Made by a program: the position numbers and the translations under genes. Under the pieces are notes generated by a model, which was given only the letters and a program-made list of their open reading frames with translations, did no database searches and was not told where the DNA came from. A stretch of 34,857 nt of DNA from a virus: positions 1 through 34,857 of the IMG/VR virus record IMGVR_UViG_3300042504_002654. The stretch is one strand, 5' to 3'. Below, in pieces: positions 7,446 to 14,136 of the stretch (its first letter is position 1; each line of letters opens with the position of its first letter).

Positions 7446-9194
7446 TTATAAATTGAATTTTTTTATTAATTCTTCTTTACTTAAATATAAATATTCATTG
7501 TTTATTTTATCGTTTACAAAATCTATAGTAGACATTGTTAATCTTTGTCCACTGTTAGTGATAGCAGCACTACATATCAAATGTCCATCAGTATATCTCC
7601 AACCATTAATAGCATAAGTACCATACATAGCATTTTGTAAGATTTTAAATGCATGTTGAAACAAATCATATAATTTATAATTTGTCCAATCTTCTTCTTT
7701 ACCTGCTTTTTTCTTTAAACCACGATAATGTTCTCGTTTTTCAAACCAACCTTGTAAAATTTTAGAACAAATACTTTGTTCATCTGTTTTAAACAACGCG
7801 CCTGAAGCGGATATGGTAAAATTATTTTCTTCAATAATATTGATTAAATCTTTAATTTTTATTTGGGTGGAAATTAATGTGTAATTTTTTTTATTTAATT
7901 TTTCTATAATAATATCTTCATTAGGGTCTCTTTCTTTAAGTTTATCTAATGAATGGTTTTGTTCATAAGTAACATTATGAGATACTTTAATTCGACCAAC
8001 TAATGTTTCAATACCTAAGTTAAGTGATTTAATAATACTAGGATACAGTGAGGTAAAATCTAAATCAATAACATCAAAATATAAACCAGGTATAGGTTCT
8101 AATAAATAACCACCAGCATAAGATACATTTGCATTTTTTAGGGAAGGATTATGAGTAGTAGGTTTATTTGGTGAAATAATACCTTCACGTTTAAGATACT
8201 TTAAAATAGCACCCTCATTCATCACTGTATTATAGTAAATACTTTCATATGGAATGTTACAAATATGAGATATCATTATTGTTAATTCGATGAATTTAAG
8301 TTTTTCTTCTAACTTTTCAATAATCTCAACGTCACGTAAGTTATATTCTATAAATTTATTTATATCAGTTTTAAATAATTGATTTAAATTACCTTCATAT
8401 TCTATCTTACCTAAATTAACATATTTAGTTCCTATATCACCTAATTTATATGATGATTCTTCTTTCATAATATATTTTTTATGAAGAAGCATATAATCTA
8501 AATGGTTAATACCTCCAATAGTTAATTGCATTTCACCATTATACTCTCTATAATTAATTTTTTTAATAGGAGATAAACGTAATACTTCATCCTCACCCAT
8601 TACTTTTTTAATTCTAAAATATAAGTAAGGTACGTCAAAATACTCTGAGTTGTATCCTACTAGAATAGTTGGGTCTAGTTCTTCTAATTTGTCTAAAAAT
8701 CGTTTAATTAGTTCTTTTTCGGTACCACAAGGAATAATATGTTTACCATCTTGATTATATTCTTTAATCTCTTTAATTTTATCTATAATTAAACATATTT
8801 TTTGTTTAGTAGTAACATCTATTAGAGCAATAGAAGTAAGAGGCATAGGTGCATCCTTAATATACTCAGGAGTTAAAGCACCACCCATTTCAATCTCGAT
8901 ATCAAAATAAACAATATTATGCCATTCAGGAACTACATCATCATACTTATAATATAATTCACGTAATACAACTAATTCTTTATTAATATCTTTTTCTAAT
9001 AAATTAGTGTCTTCTTTATTATATTTTTTAGTAGGTATAGCCCATCCACCAATTAAAACTGGTTGAGCATTTTCTTGCCATTCATCAACCCGTTTCCAAT
9101 AAGTAGGTTGGTATTGGAATTGAGACCAGCCTGTTTTGTCATCACGTAAATAGTAAGTATATGATTTATGATCGTAGTAAATTGACTGGTACAT
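7446..9194 (-). CDS. 43A: Family-B DNA polymerase, N-terminal part (exonuclease, motifs A and B)
   Basis: 582 residues. The 3'-5' exonuclease is intact: Exo I VYFDIEIE (Asp98, Glu100), Exo II VGYNSEYFD (Asn182, Asp187), Exo III YNLRDVEI (Tyr284, Asp288). Polymerase motif A is LDFTSLYPSII (Asp379) and motif B is KILQNAMYGTYA (Lys517 to Gly525). After motif B it runs about 55 more residues to KEELIKKFNL and stops before motif C, which is on the gene at 5933-6811. Replicative polymerase with proofreading, working with the clamp, clamp loader and SSB of this window. The start ATG overlaps the upstream stop (TAATG). Two-gene family-B polymerases are known, including in some T4-like Aeromonas phages. 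Confidence 0.93.
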   Translation of the reverse strand: MYQSIYYDHKSYTYYLRDDKTGWSQFQYQPTYWKRVDEWQENAQPVLIGGWAIPTKKYNKEDTNLLEKDINKELVVLRELYYKYDDVVPEWHNIVYFDIEIEMGGALTPEYIKDAPMPLTSIALIDVTTKQKICLIIDKIKEIKEYNQDGKHIIPCGTEKELIKRFLDKLEELDPTILVGYNSEYFDVPYLYFRIKKVMGEDEVLRLSPIKKINYREYNGEMQLTIGGINHLDYMLLHKKYIMKEESSYKLGDIGTKYVNLGKIEYEGNLNQLFKTDINKFIEYNLRDVEIIEKLEEKLKFIELTIMISHICNIPYESIYYNTVMNEGAILKYLKREGIISPNKPTTHNPSLKNANVSYAGGYLLEPIPGLYFDVIDLDFTSLYPSIIKSLNLGIETLVGRIKVSHNVTYEQNHSLDKLKERDPNEDIIIEKLNKKNYTLISTQIKIKDLINIIEENNFTISASGALFKTDEQSICSKILQGWFEKREHYRGLKKKAGKEEDWTNYKLYDLFQHAFKILQNAMYGTYAINGWRYTDGHLICSAAITNSGQRLTMSTIDFVNDKINNEYLYLSKEELIKKFNL

Positions 9195-9430
9195 TATTTT
9201 ATAACTTTTATTTCACTTTCGGTTTCTATGACTACTCGTGCTCCACAACTAAGTATTGCTTTTGTATCACATCCTGCTCCGCTGTAAATTATTTTACTAG
9301 GGCCTAAAATTTCTACCTCATTACAATAGGTATTTTTTCTATCTTGTTTGATGGTAATGACTGGTAAGTCTGTTCCTTTTGTTTTATTAGAGCGAATGTG
9401 GTGTTGGTTGACATGAATACGTGTTTTTAT
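9194..9430 (-). CDS. Small conserved phage protein with apparent AUA start
   Basis: This frame encodes 78 residues of clearly protein-like sequence, including TRIHVNQHHIRSNKTKGTD, LPVITIK, VEILGPSKIIYS and LSCGARVVIETES. I recall short phage proteins with the same RIHVNQH, PVIT, GPS and SCGARVWIET layout, normally starting shortly before RIHVNQH. Here there is no ATG, GTG or TTG in the frame before that motif. At the expected place stands ATA (9430), preceded by AATAAAAGTT, the same leader that precedes ATG in the PolB-C gene and the gene at 11330-11725. The stop overlaps the PolB-N start (TAATG), as expected for a coupled upstream gene. Function unknown. Confidence 0.7.
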   Translation of the reverse strand: MKTRIHVNQHHIRSNKTKGTDLPVITIKQDRKNTYCNEVEILGPSKIIYSGAGCDTKAILSCGARVVIETESEIKVIK

Positions 9431-9457
9431 AACTTTTATTATAGTTTTTTAAAATTT

Positions 9458-9832
9458 TTACATTCCTGTCAAGGTGCCAGTTTGGACATCTTTCCAAGTT
9501 TCTTCAAAAGCTTCCCAATCTGCTCCTATATCACCTACACCATATTTTTCTACTACTTTACTCCATATTATTTTAAAATCTTTTCTAGAAACATCATTTT
9601 TATCAGCAAAATAACTATCAACCATTTTGTTATATTCATTAATATCATCTTTAGCTTGCCCTTCATCACAAGTATACCAAATCCATTCTTTGATTACTGC
9701 TATTTTATCTTTTTTAGATGTTTTTAAATTAAAATCTCCAAGTTCTCCTTTACCATTAATAAAGGCTTCATTAATAAGTCCTGCAAGTTTTTGCATACGT
9801 TGGAATTCTTCGTTTAGTGGTTGTTTTTTCAT
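9458..9832 (-). CDS. Unknown protein with N-terminal phage tag-like motif
   Basis: 124 residues. The N-terminus is MKKQPLNEEFQRMQKLAGL followed by INEAF. I recall this E-F-x-R-M-Q-x-LAG-(I/L)-(I/L)-(N/T)E stretch from the ends of many otherwise unrelated proteins in marine T4-like phages, where its role is unclear. The rest is rich in Lys, Asp and Trp (VIKEWIWYTCDEGQAKDDI, then WEAFEETWKDVQ) with no catalytic motif I recognise. It is a single gene between MazG and the AUA-start gene. It could be a virion or host-takeover protein. Confidence 0.6.
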   Translation of the reverse strand: MKKQPLNEEFQRMQKLAGLINEAFINGKGELGDFNLKTSKKDKIAVIKEWIWYTCDEGQAKDDINEYNKMVDSYFADKNDVSRKDFKIIWSKVVEKYGVGDIGADWEAFEETWKDVQTGTLTGM

Positions 9833-9865
9833 TTTAAATATATTCTATTATAAATATATACTTTA

Positions 9866-10459
9866 TTAAAAAAACTTTTTAAGATCAGGTTTAAAATAAT
9901 TAATATTTTTCATTACTTTTCGATCTCTTGTTCTATAAACAATCCAGTAGTCACCTACTTTTTCGTAATGACATCCTTCACCTTGTTCTTGTTCTCTTAC
10001 TTTAACTGTTTCTTTAGCTTCTTGTTCTGTTTTACAAGCCTTAGATAAATTAGATGCTTGTACTTCAGCATAACCATCTAACATTTTATCTTTTAAACCA
10101 AATACTAAAGCACCATTTCCTAAACAAACATATGTAATATCTAGTATAGCATCAAATACTCCTACTATATTATTTTCTTCTACTGCTTGTTTTAATTCAT
10201 CAAGTTCTTCCTGGATAAAATTGATTACAAAATCAGCATCTTTAGGATCAATAGTTGGAGTAGTTCTGTTCTGCCAACTTTTTCCCATTATGTTGTTAAA
10301 TTCTTCTACTTCATCAATATATGGGTTAATATCTTGAATTATTCTTTTTGAAACTATTTCGCTCCATTTTAAATAAGGATCATCTGTAGAATCTCTATCT
10401 AATAAAGAATGTAATAATCCAAAATGTTTATTTATTGTATTTTCAATTTTATTTTTCAT
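9866..10459 (-). CDS. mazG: MazG-like nucleotide pyrophosphohydrolase
   Basis: 197 residues. The MazG/HisE metal motif is present as QEELDELKQAV (E-E-x-x-E) and, after a short loop, DAILDITYV (D-x-x-x-D), followed by DGYAEVQASNLSKACKTEQE, typical of phage MazG-like proteins with the VxxSNLSK segment. A C-terminal extension ends in GDYWIVYRTRDRKVMK. Family members hydrolyse (d)NTPs or related nucleotides to monophosphates; in phages they are thought to adjust nucleotide pools. It sits 2 bp downstream of folE at the end of the modification region and could supply or protect the pool used for the modified base, which is an inference. Confidence 0.8.
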   Translation of the reverse strand: MKNKIENTINKHFGLLHSLLDRDSTDDPYLKWSEIVSKRIIQDINPYIDEVEEFNNIMGKSWQNRTTPTIDPKDADFVINFIQEELDELKQAVEENNIVGVFDAILDITYVCLGNGALVFGLKDKMLDGYAEVQASNLSKACKTEQEAKETVKVREQEQGEGCHYEKVGDYWIVYRTRDRKVMKNINYFKPDLKKFF

Positions 10460-10461
10460 AA

Positions 10462-11097
10462 TTAAAATTCATTTCCATTTTTACTAATAGCGTGAATAAA
10501 TTCTTCTCTAACTAAATTATCTTTTTCCATAAACACTCCTGAAAAACTATTAGTTGTCATTACTGATTCTGGATGTTTGATACCTCTATTACCACAACAT
10601 AAATGTTTAGAAGAAATAGATACTGCTACTGATTTACATTTTAATTTTTCAAATAAAAAATCATGTATTTGTTGGGTTAACGATTCTTGCATTTGAGGAC
10701 GACGAGCAAACCAATCTACTACTCTATTTAATTTACTTAATCCTATTACATACTCCTCAGGAATATATGCTATTGATGCCCAACCATTAAAAGGTAAATT
10801 ATGGTGTGCACATAAACTATTTACTCTGATTCCAGTTTGAATAACAACACCTGAATATCCTTCATCATTTGGGAATACAGTCATAGAAGGATTTTCTGTT
10901 AAAGAACCAATTATTAAATCTTTTGACCACGCTTTAGCTACTCTCATAGGAGTATCAATTGTTTGTCTATCTGCTTTGTAATCAAATCCCATTGCTTCTA
11001 AAAATTTACCATAATGCTTTGCAGCATTTTTTATCATTTTTTCAACTTCTTTTTGATTACGGGGTAAATTTCCGTTTGCTTTTTTAATTAATTCCAT
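10462..11097 (-). CDS. folE: GTP cyclohydrolase I
   Basis: 211 residues, normal for FolE (222 in E. coli). Zinc ligands Cys96, His99 and Cys167 have exactly the E. coli spacing (110, 113, 181). They lie in SLCAHHNLPF and SSKHLCCGNRGI. Other family boxes are TPMRVAKAW, IGLSKLNRVVDWFARRPQ and the C-terminal SGVF. It converts GTP to 7,8-dihydroneopterin triphosphate, the first step to preQ0 (and to folate). With QueD, QueE and QueC in the same region its role is almost certainly preQ0 synthesis. The start overlaps the upstream stop (TAATG). Confidence 0.95.
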   Translation of the reverse strand: MELIKKANGNLPRNQKEVEKMIKNAAKHYGKFLEAMGFDYKADRQTIDTPMRVAKAWSKDLIIGSLTENPSMTVFPNDEGYSGVVIQTGIRVNSLCAHHNLPFNGWASIAYIPEEYVIGLSKLNRVVDWFARRPQMQESLTQQIHDFLFEKLKCKSVAVSISSKHLCCGNRGIKHPESVMTTNSFSGVFMEKDNLVREEFIHAISKNGNEF

Positions 11098-11315
11098 TAT
11101 ATATTAAATTTGTTTATGAATTTTTCAATTTTTTTATAATATTCCCATTCACTTTTATTAAAATGAGCTATCATACCAAGAGATTTCACACAACTTATTA
11201 TTTCATCAATTTCATTTAAATTAATTGAATTTACAACTTCAGATAGTTTTTTAATTCTTTCATTAAGAATTTTTTCTTCTTCATCATCGTAATATTTTTT
11301 TATTGAATCTCCCAT
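11097..11315 (-). CDS. Hypothetical small protein
   Basis: 72 residues, acidic and Lys-rich, predicted helical throughout (IKKYYDDEEEKILNERIKKL, then NLNEIDEIISCVKSLGMI). No known motif. It is translationally coupled to folE by a TAATG junction and starts 14 bp after the gene at 11330-11725, so it belongs to the same transcript. Function unknown. Confidence 0.55.
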   Translation of the reverse strand: MGDSIKKYYDDEEEKILNERIKKLSEVVNSINLNEIDEIISCVKSLGMIAHFNKSEWEYYKKIEKFINKFNI

Positions 11316-11329
11316 TTTTATTAAATTTA

Positions 11330-11725
11330 TTATTTATTTATATTATCTAACATATTTGCTAATCCTATTGATTCATTTTTAAAAATTTCGTCTTCAGTTT
11401 CTTTTAAAAAATTATTTAAATATTTTGAAGATATTATTATTAATTCTTTACCTAATCTAGGATTAATAGGTTCTTTTAAAAAGAATTTATGATTAGTAAA
11501 TTTTATATAATCCTCAGAAAATACTATATTATAACTTTTATCTTTGCTTTGTATATATACTTTTGTAGGAGTAGATGTTATTTGAATTCTATTTTCAGAG
11601 TTGGAAATAAGTTTAGTAATATTTTTTTTAAGAAGTCTTTCAGGATAAGTATAACGATTGTATGGTTTAAGTTTTCTTAAAAATCTTAAATATTGTAATT
11701 TTATCATTTTATTAAATTTATTCAT
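11330..11725 (-). CDS. Hypothetical basic protein
   Basis: 131 residues from ATG 11725, beginning MNKFNKMIKLQYLRFLRKL. The frame is open farther upstream to 11794, but that extension would be translated through a GC-rich hairpin (11751-11770), whereas ATG 11725 is preceded by AAAATAAAAGTT, the leader seen before other starts here; I therefore choose 11725. The N-terminal 45 residues are strongly basic (RKLKPYNRYTYPERLLKK), suggesting nucleic-acid contact. The rest is beta-rich and then helical (LGKELIIISSKYLNNFLKE). Not recognised. Confidence 0.6.
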   Translation of the reverse strand: MNKFNKMIKLQYLRFLRKLKPYNRYTYPERLLKKNITKLISNSENRIQITSTPTKVYIQSKDKSYNIVFSEDYIKFTNHKFFLKEPINPRLGKELIIISSKYLNNFLKETEDEIFKNESIGLANMLDNINK

Positions 11726-11750
11726 AACTTTTATTTTTTTTTTAAAATCC

Positions 11751-11770
11751 CCACCCTTTAAAAAGGGTGG
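11751..11770 (-). terminator. Hairpin CCACCCTT/AAGGGTGG, probable terminator
   Basis: A perfect inverted repeat CCACCCTT-taaa-AAGGGTGG stands out in AT-rich surroundings, 24 bp after the stop of the HTH-like gene. On the minus strand it is followed by GGATTTTAAAA, so only a short U-run is present and termination may be partial. It could equally protect the 3' end of the upstream transcript or regulate translation of the gene at 11725. Confidence 0.55.
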
Positions 11771-11794
11771 AGATAAATAGCCTGTTAACTTCAA

Positions 11795-12049
11795 TTATTT
11801 AGATAATTGAGAGTTTTTCATACGTCTATATGACAATCTATAGGCTTTGTTGAGAATTTGTTTATTATTTCTCCGTCCACTCAACACATTGCAAATGTGT
11901 GATAAAGAATAGTCATATTCGGTTTTTACATCAAAAGAGAATTTATTTTTCTTAACATAAACTGTTTTGAATTTTTCTCTAATTCTTGTAGCATCTCCTC
12001 TACGACTGCGAGCATTGTAAAATGCTAATTTAGCTGTTGAATTTAACAT
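11795..12049 (-). CDS. Small basic HTH-like DNA-binding protein
   Basis: 84 residues, very basic. The middle reads TEYDYSLSHICNVLSGRRNN, then KQILNKAYRLSYRRMKN. YSLSHICNVLSGRR has the spacing of a Cro/XRE-type recognition helix (S-x-S-x-(I/V)-x-N-V-L-x-G-R-R), and the arginine-rich end is suited to DNA contact. It is preceded by a copy of the conserved promoter-like element (12077-12113) and followed by a hairpin (11751-11770), so it may be a separately controlled regulator unit inside the preQ0 region. The HTH call is from pattern alone. Confidence 0.6.
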   Translation of the reverse strand: MLNSTAKLAFYNARSRRGDATRIREKFKTVYVKKNKFSFDVKTEYDYSLSHICNVLSGRRNNKQILNKAYRLSYRRMKNSQLSK

Positions 12050-12076
12050 AAATTATTTGTTTTTTAATTAATAATG

Positions 12077-12113
12077 CTTAAATATAATAAATTTTTTATA
12101 AAAAACCAAATTA
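12077..12113 (-). promoter_or_regulatory. Conserved AT-rich element, copy 1 (probable phage promoter)
   Basis: On the minus strand it begins TAATTTGGTTTTTTA and ends TTTATTATATTTAAG, nearly identical to the copy at 5896-5932. It fills the gap between queE and the HTH-like gene and ends 27 bp before that ATG. Its position after one gene and before the next, together with its repeated occurrence, makes a promoter the best explanation. Confidence 0.55.
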
Positions 12114-12128
12114 AAATGTAATTTTTTA

Positions 12129-13055
12129 TTAAACATTTAAAGTTTTATTCCATGCAGCAATATGTAAACGTGTTAATCCAATAAAACGATATTTTTTAGC
12201 CATTTCAAGAACAAATCTAGTACGTTCTTCAAAATCAGCAGCATCATCTAATCCTGGCATGCAACAAACATTTTGTAATGGGATATCAAATGGCTCAATG
12301 AAGTCACGGAATATTTCCTTAACATCATCCTCAGTTGAAATAACGAACTTAAATTGATAGTTATCGTGCCCCATAATACGTTTGATGGCTGCAGGAACAA
12401 TACGTTGTTTTTCAGTCATACCTGAGTTGGATAGTTTTGGTGAGCAGTTAATTTGATAAAGTCTATAAAATAAATTATCCTCAATTACTATTGTACCGTT
12501 GGTTTCTATTTCATCAAACGTATTTAAACTTATTAATTCTACTTTCTTATCTTCACCTAAACCATTCCAGTAATATTTTACAGTTGATGGATTATTTATA
12601 TCCTTACTAGTAATAACAGGTGAACCATTATCATAATCTAATAAATACTTATGGAAGTTAACAATTGCCTCTTGATGTCCTTTAATTGTAGGTTCTCCTC
12701 CTGTCCAAATGATGTGAATAGTACCGTTTTTAATATCTTCATAGATACCTTGCTCTTTCCATTGGTCAATTAGATATTGAAAATCTTTATCTTCACCTCT
12801 CCATAACCATTGACTTGTGCTGTCGCAAGTCCAAGTTGCCTTACCTTCCTTATGTAAGTCGCCTTCAAATATTTCACCGTCTTCTAGCGACTGTTCTTTA
12901 GCTAACATGTTAGCGAATGCTCTAGACATACCGCAAGTTAGGTTACAGATACCTAAACGAACGAAATAAGAGGGCACTCCGCTGCTTTTTCCTTCTCCTT
13001 GCACTGAAAAAAAGTCACTTGAGATTAATAATTTGTTTGGATCTATTTTTGACAT
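12129..13055 (-). CDS. queE: 7-carboxy-7-deazaguanine synthase QueE (radical SAM), with insertion in the cluster motif
   Basis: 308 residues, longer than E. coli QueE (223). It begins with the family substrate box FFSVQGEGKSSGVPSYFVRL, then CNLTC (Cys37, Cys41). The third cluster cysteine comes only after 35 residues, in ATWTCDST (Cys77), whereas radical SAM enzymes normally have CX3CX2C; one known QueE has a different wide spacing (CX14CX2C). The glycine motif WTGGEPTIKG and the ETNGT segment are normal. QueE converts 6-carboxytetrahydropterin to CDG, the third step to preQ0. The other pathway genes lie on both sides. I take the insertion as real because both flanks are well conserved. Confidence 0.88.
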   Translation of the reverse strand: MSKIDPNKLLISSDFFSVQGEGKSSGVPSYFVRLGICNLTCGMSRAFANMLAKEQSLEDGEIFEGDLHKEGKATWTCDSTSQWLWRGEDKDFQYLIDQWKEQGIYEDIKNGTIHIIWTGGEPTIKGHQEAIVNFHKYLLDYDNGSPVITSKDINNPSTVKYYWNGLGEDKKVELISLNTFDEIETNGTIVIEDNLFYRLYQINCSPKLSNSGMTEKQRIVPAAIKRIMGHDNYQFKFVISTEDDVKEIFRDFIEPFDIPLQNVCCMPGLDDAADFEERTRFVLEMAKKYRFIGLTRLHIAAWNKTLNV

Positions 13056-13068
13056 ATATTTTTAATTT

Positions 13069-13467
13069 TTAATTTAATAAATACCTATTTTTTACTCTAT
13101 CTGAAATTGGAATTGGGCTACCATCTTCATCAACTCTAACAAATTTTATGTCTGTTGCTAATATAATTGATTGTTCACCATTATACACATTATGTCTTCG
13201 AGCTTCTACATGCAATGTAAGTGATGTTTTTCCAAAACAACCAATTTTTGCATATATTTTAATTAAATGACTTGGTCCTGCTGGTTTTTTAAATATGCAT
13301 TTTTCCATTGATACTGTAACCATTCTTGGTGTATCACATACTTCCATAGCATACGCTACAGCATCACCATCTAGCCAATATAGAAGTTTTCCTCCAAATA
13401 ATGTATTATTAAACCCTAAATCAGAATGTTTGACCGGGTGTACTCCAATAATTTGAAAGTTTGTCAT
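13069..13467 (-). CDS. Acyl-CoA thioesterase-like hotdog protein
   Basis: 132 residues, matching the YciA/BACH-type acyl-CoA hydrolases in length and motif order: NNTLFGGKLLYWLDGDA (the hotdog helix with its Asn and Asp active-site positions), VTVSMEKCIFKKPAGP, IKIYAKIGCFGKTSLTLHVE. Cellular members cleave acyl-CoA thioesters. Its place inside a preQ0 gene cluster is odd; it may act on a thioester of another metabolite, use its hotdog fold to bind a nucleotide-like ligand, or simply affect host lipid metabolism. It is coupled to the upstream gene (ATGA-type overlap) and lies 13 bp before queE. Confidence 0.82.
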   Translation of the reverse strand: MTNFQIIGVHPVKHSDLGFNNTLFGGKLLYWLDGDAVAYAMEVCDTPRMVTVSMEKCIFKKPAGPSHLIKIYAKIGCFGKTSLTLHVEARRHNVYNGEQSIILATDIKFVRVDEDGSPIPISDRVKNRYLLN

Positions 13468-13679
13468 AAATTATAATTATTGAACTTACCGTTAAAATAA
13501 TCTTTTAAAAAAAATACAGGATACATCATTATTTTTCCGGTATATTTTTTATTTTTTACTTGTTTTGTTTTACAACCAACTTTCAATAAAGATGCCACAC
13601 TTGCAACTTGTTTACCTAATTCTGGACCTGCAGCATGTCCTAAATAATCGTATAGAGATTTCATTTCATTATTCTCCAT
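13464..13679 (-). CDS. Conserved small phage protein
   Basis: About 71 residues from ATG 13679 (MENNEMKSLYDYLGHAAG). Starts at 13706 and at 13664 are also in frame. I prefer 13679 because it follows GCAAGTT, like other starts here; 13664 is also plausible, with a GGAG nine bases upstream. The core SLYDYLGHAAGPELGKQVAS and the end KKYTGKIMMYPVFFLKDYF resemble a short phage family I recall with the form YLG-x-x-AGPELGK, NPKYTGKV and YP-x-x-(F/Y)L. It overlaps the end of queD. Function unknown. Confidence 0.6.
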   Translation of the reverse strand: MENNEMKSLYDYLGHAAGPELGKQVASVASLLKVGCKTKQVKNKKYTGKIMMYPVFFLKDYFNGKFNNYNL

Positions 13680-14130
13680 AACTTGCACTGTTTCTTTCAT
13701 GTTCATATACTTCTATTTTAGTTACTCTTACACGGTTATCAGTTTCTAATTCTAGAAAACCATTAATAATATCATACAAATATTGAGCAAAACGCTCACA
13801 TCCTACAGCATCCATAATTCTTAACTGTATTATACCATCTTTATCCATTTGTTTAAATTGCTCTAAATGGGGATCATCTTGTGCTACAATTGTAGTATGA
13901 TCTAGTAAATATGCAAAGTAGTCTTTAGGAGACATACCATTCATTTTAGTCTTTGCTCTTTTCATGCCACCAAAATCAAATACCCAGTTACGATGATCTA
14001 GATCACCTTCAAACCATACTCTAAATGATATAGCATATCCATGTAAAAATCTACAATGAGTACCATCTGCTTTCCATTGTCTGAAGCAAGCTGAGTATCC
14101 GTCAAATAATTTTGTTGATTGAAATTTCAT
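13669..14130 (-). CDS. queD: 6-carboxytetrahydropterin synthase QueD, divergent phage type
   Basis: 153 residues. Recognisable PTPS/QueD elements are THCRFLHGYAISF (catalytic Cys26 and zinc ligand His30), WVFDFGGMKRAK, the LLDHTTI segment with the catalytic Asp-His pair, and YEHERNSASYGE with the substrate-binding Glu. Two usual zinc ligands differ: the HGH pair is HGY (Tyr32), and the earlier A-A-H is SACF. A neighbouring His25 might substitute. The step is dihydroneopterin triphosphate to 6-carboxytetrahydropterin. I recall other T4-like phage QueD proteins with the same FRQW and HGY pattern, so this is probably a functioning phage subtype and not a decaying gene. Confidence 0.85.
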   Translation of the reverse strand: MKFQSTKLFDGYSACFRQWKADGTHCRFLHGYAISFRVWFEGDLDHRNWVFDFGGMKRAKTKMNGMSPKDYFAYLLDHTTIVAQDDPHLEQFKQMDKDGIIQLRIMDAVGCERFAQYLYDIINGFLELETDNRVRVTKIEVYEHERNSASYGE

Positions 14131-14136
14131 AACTAT

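Noticed and set aside
5933-9194. Split polymerase as an assembly frameshift
   Set aside because: The halves are separated by a complete 172-codon gene, not by a single-base slip, and all motifs are intact.
9361-9414. ATG at 9414 as start of the small gene before PolB-N
   Set aside because: It opens a different frame reading MSTNTTFALIKQKEQ and does not give the RIHVNQH/SCGARV protein.
11726-11794. N-terminal extension of the gene at 11330-11725, beginning at ATG 11794
   Set aside because: It would run through a perfect GC-rich hairpin, encodes an odd LSPPFLKGGDF stretch, and the internal ATG 11725 has the usual AAAAGTT leader.
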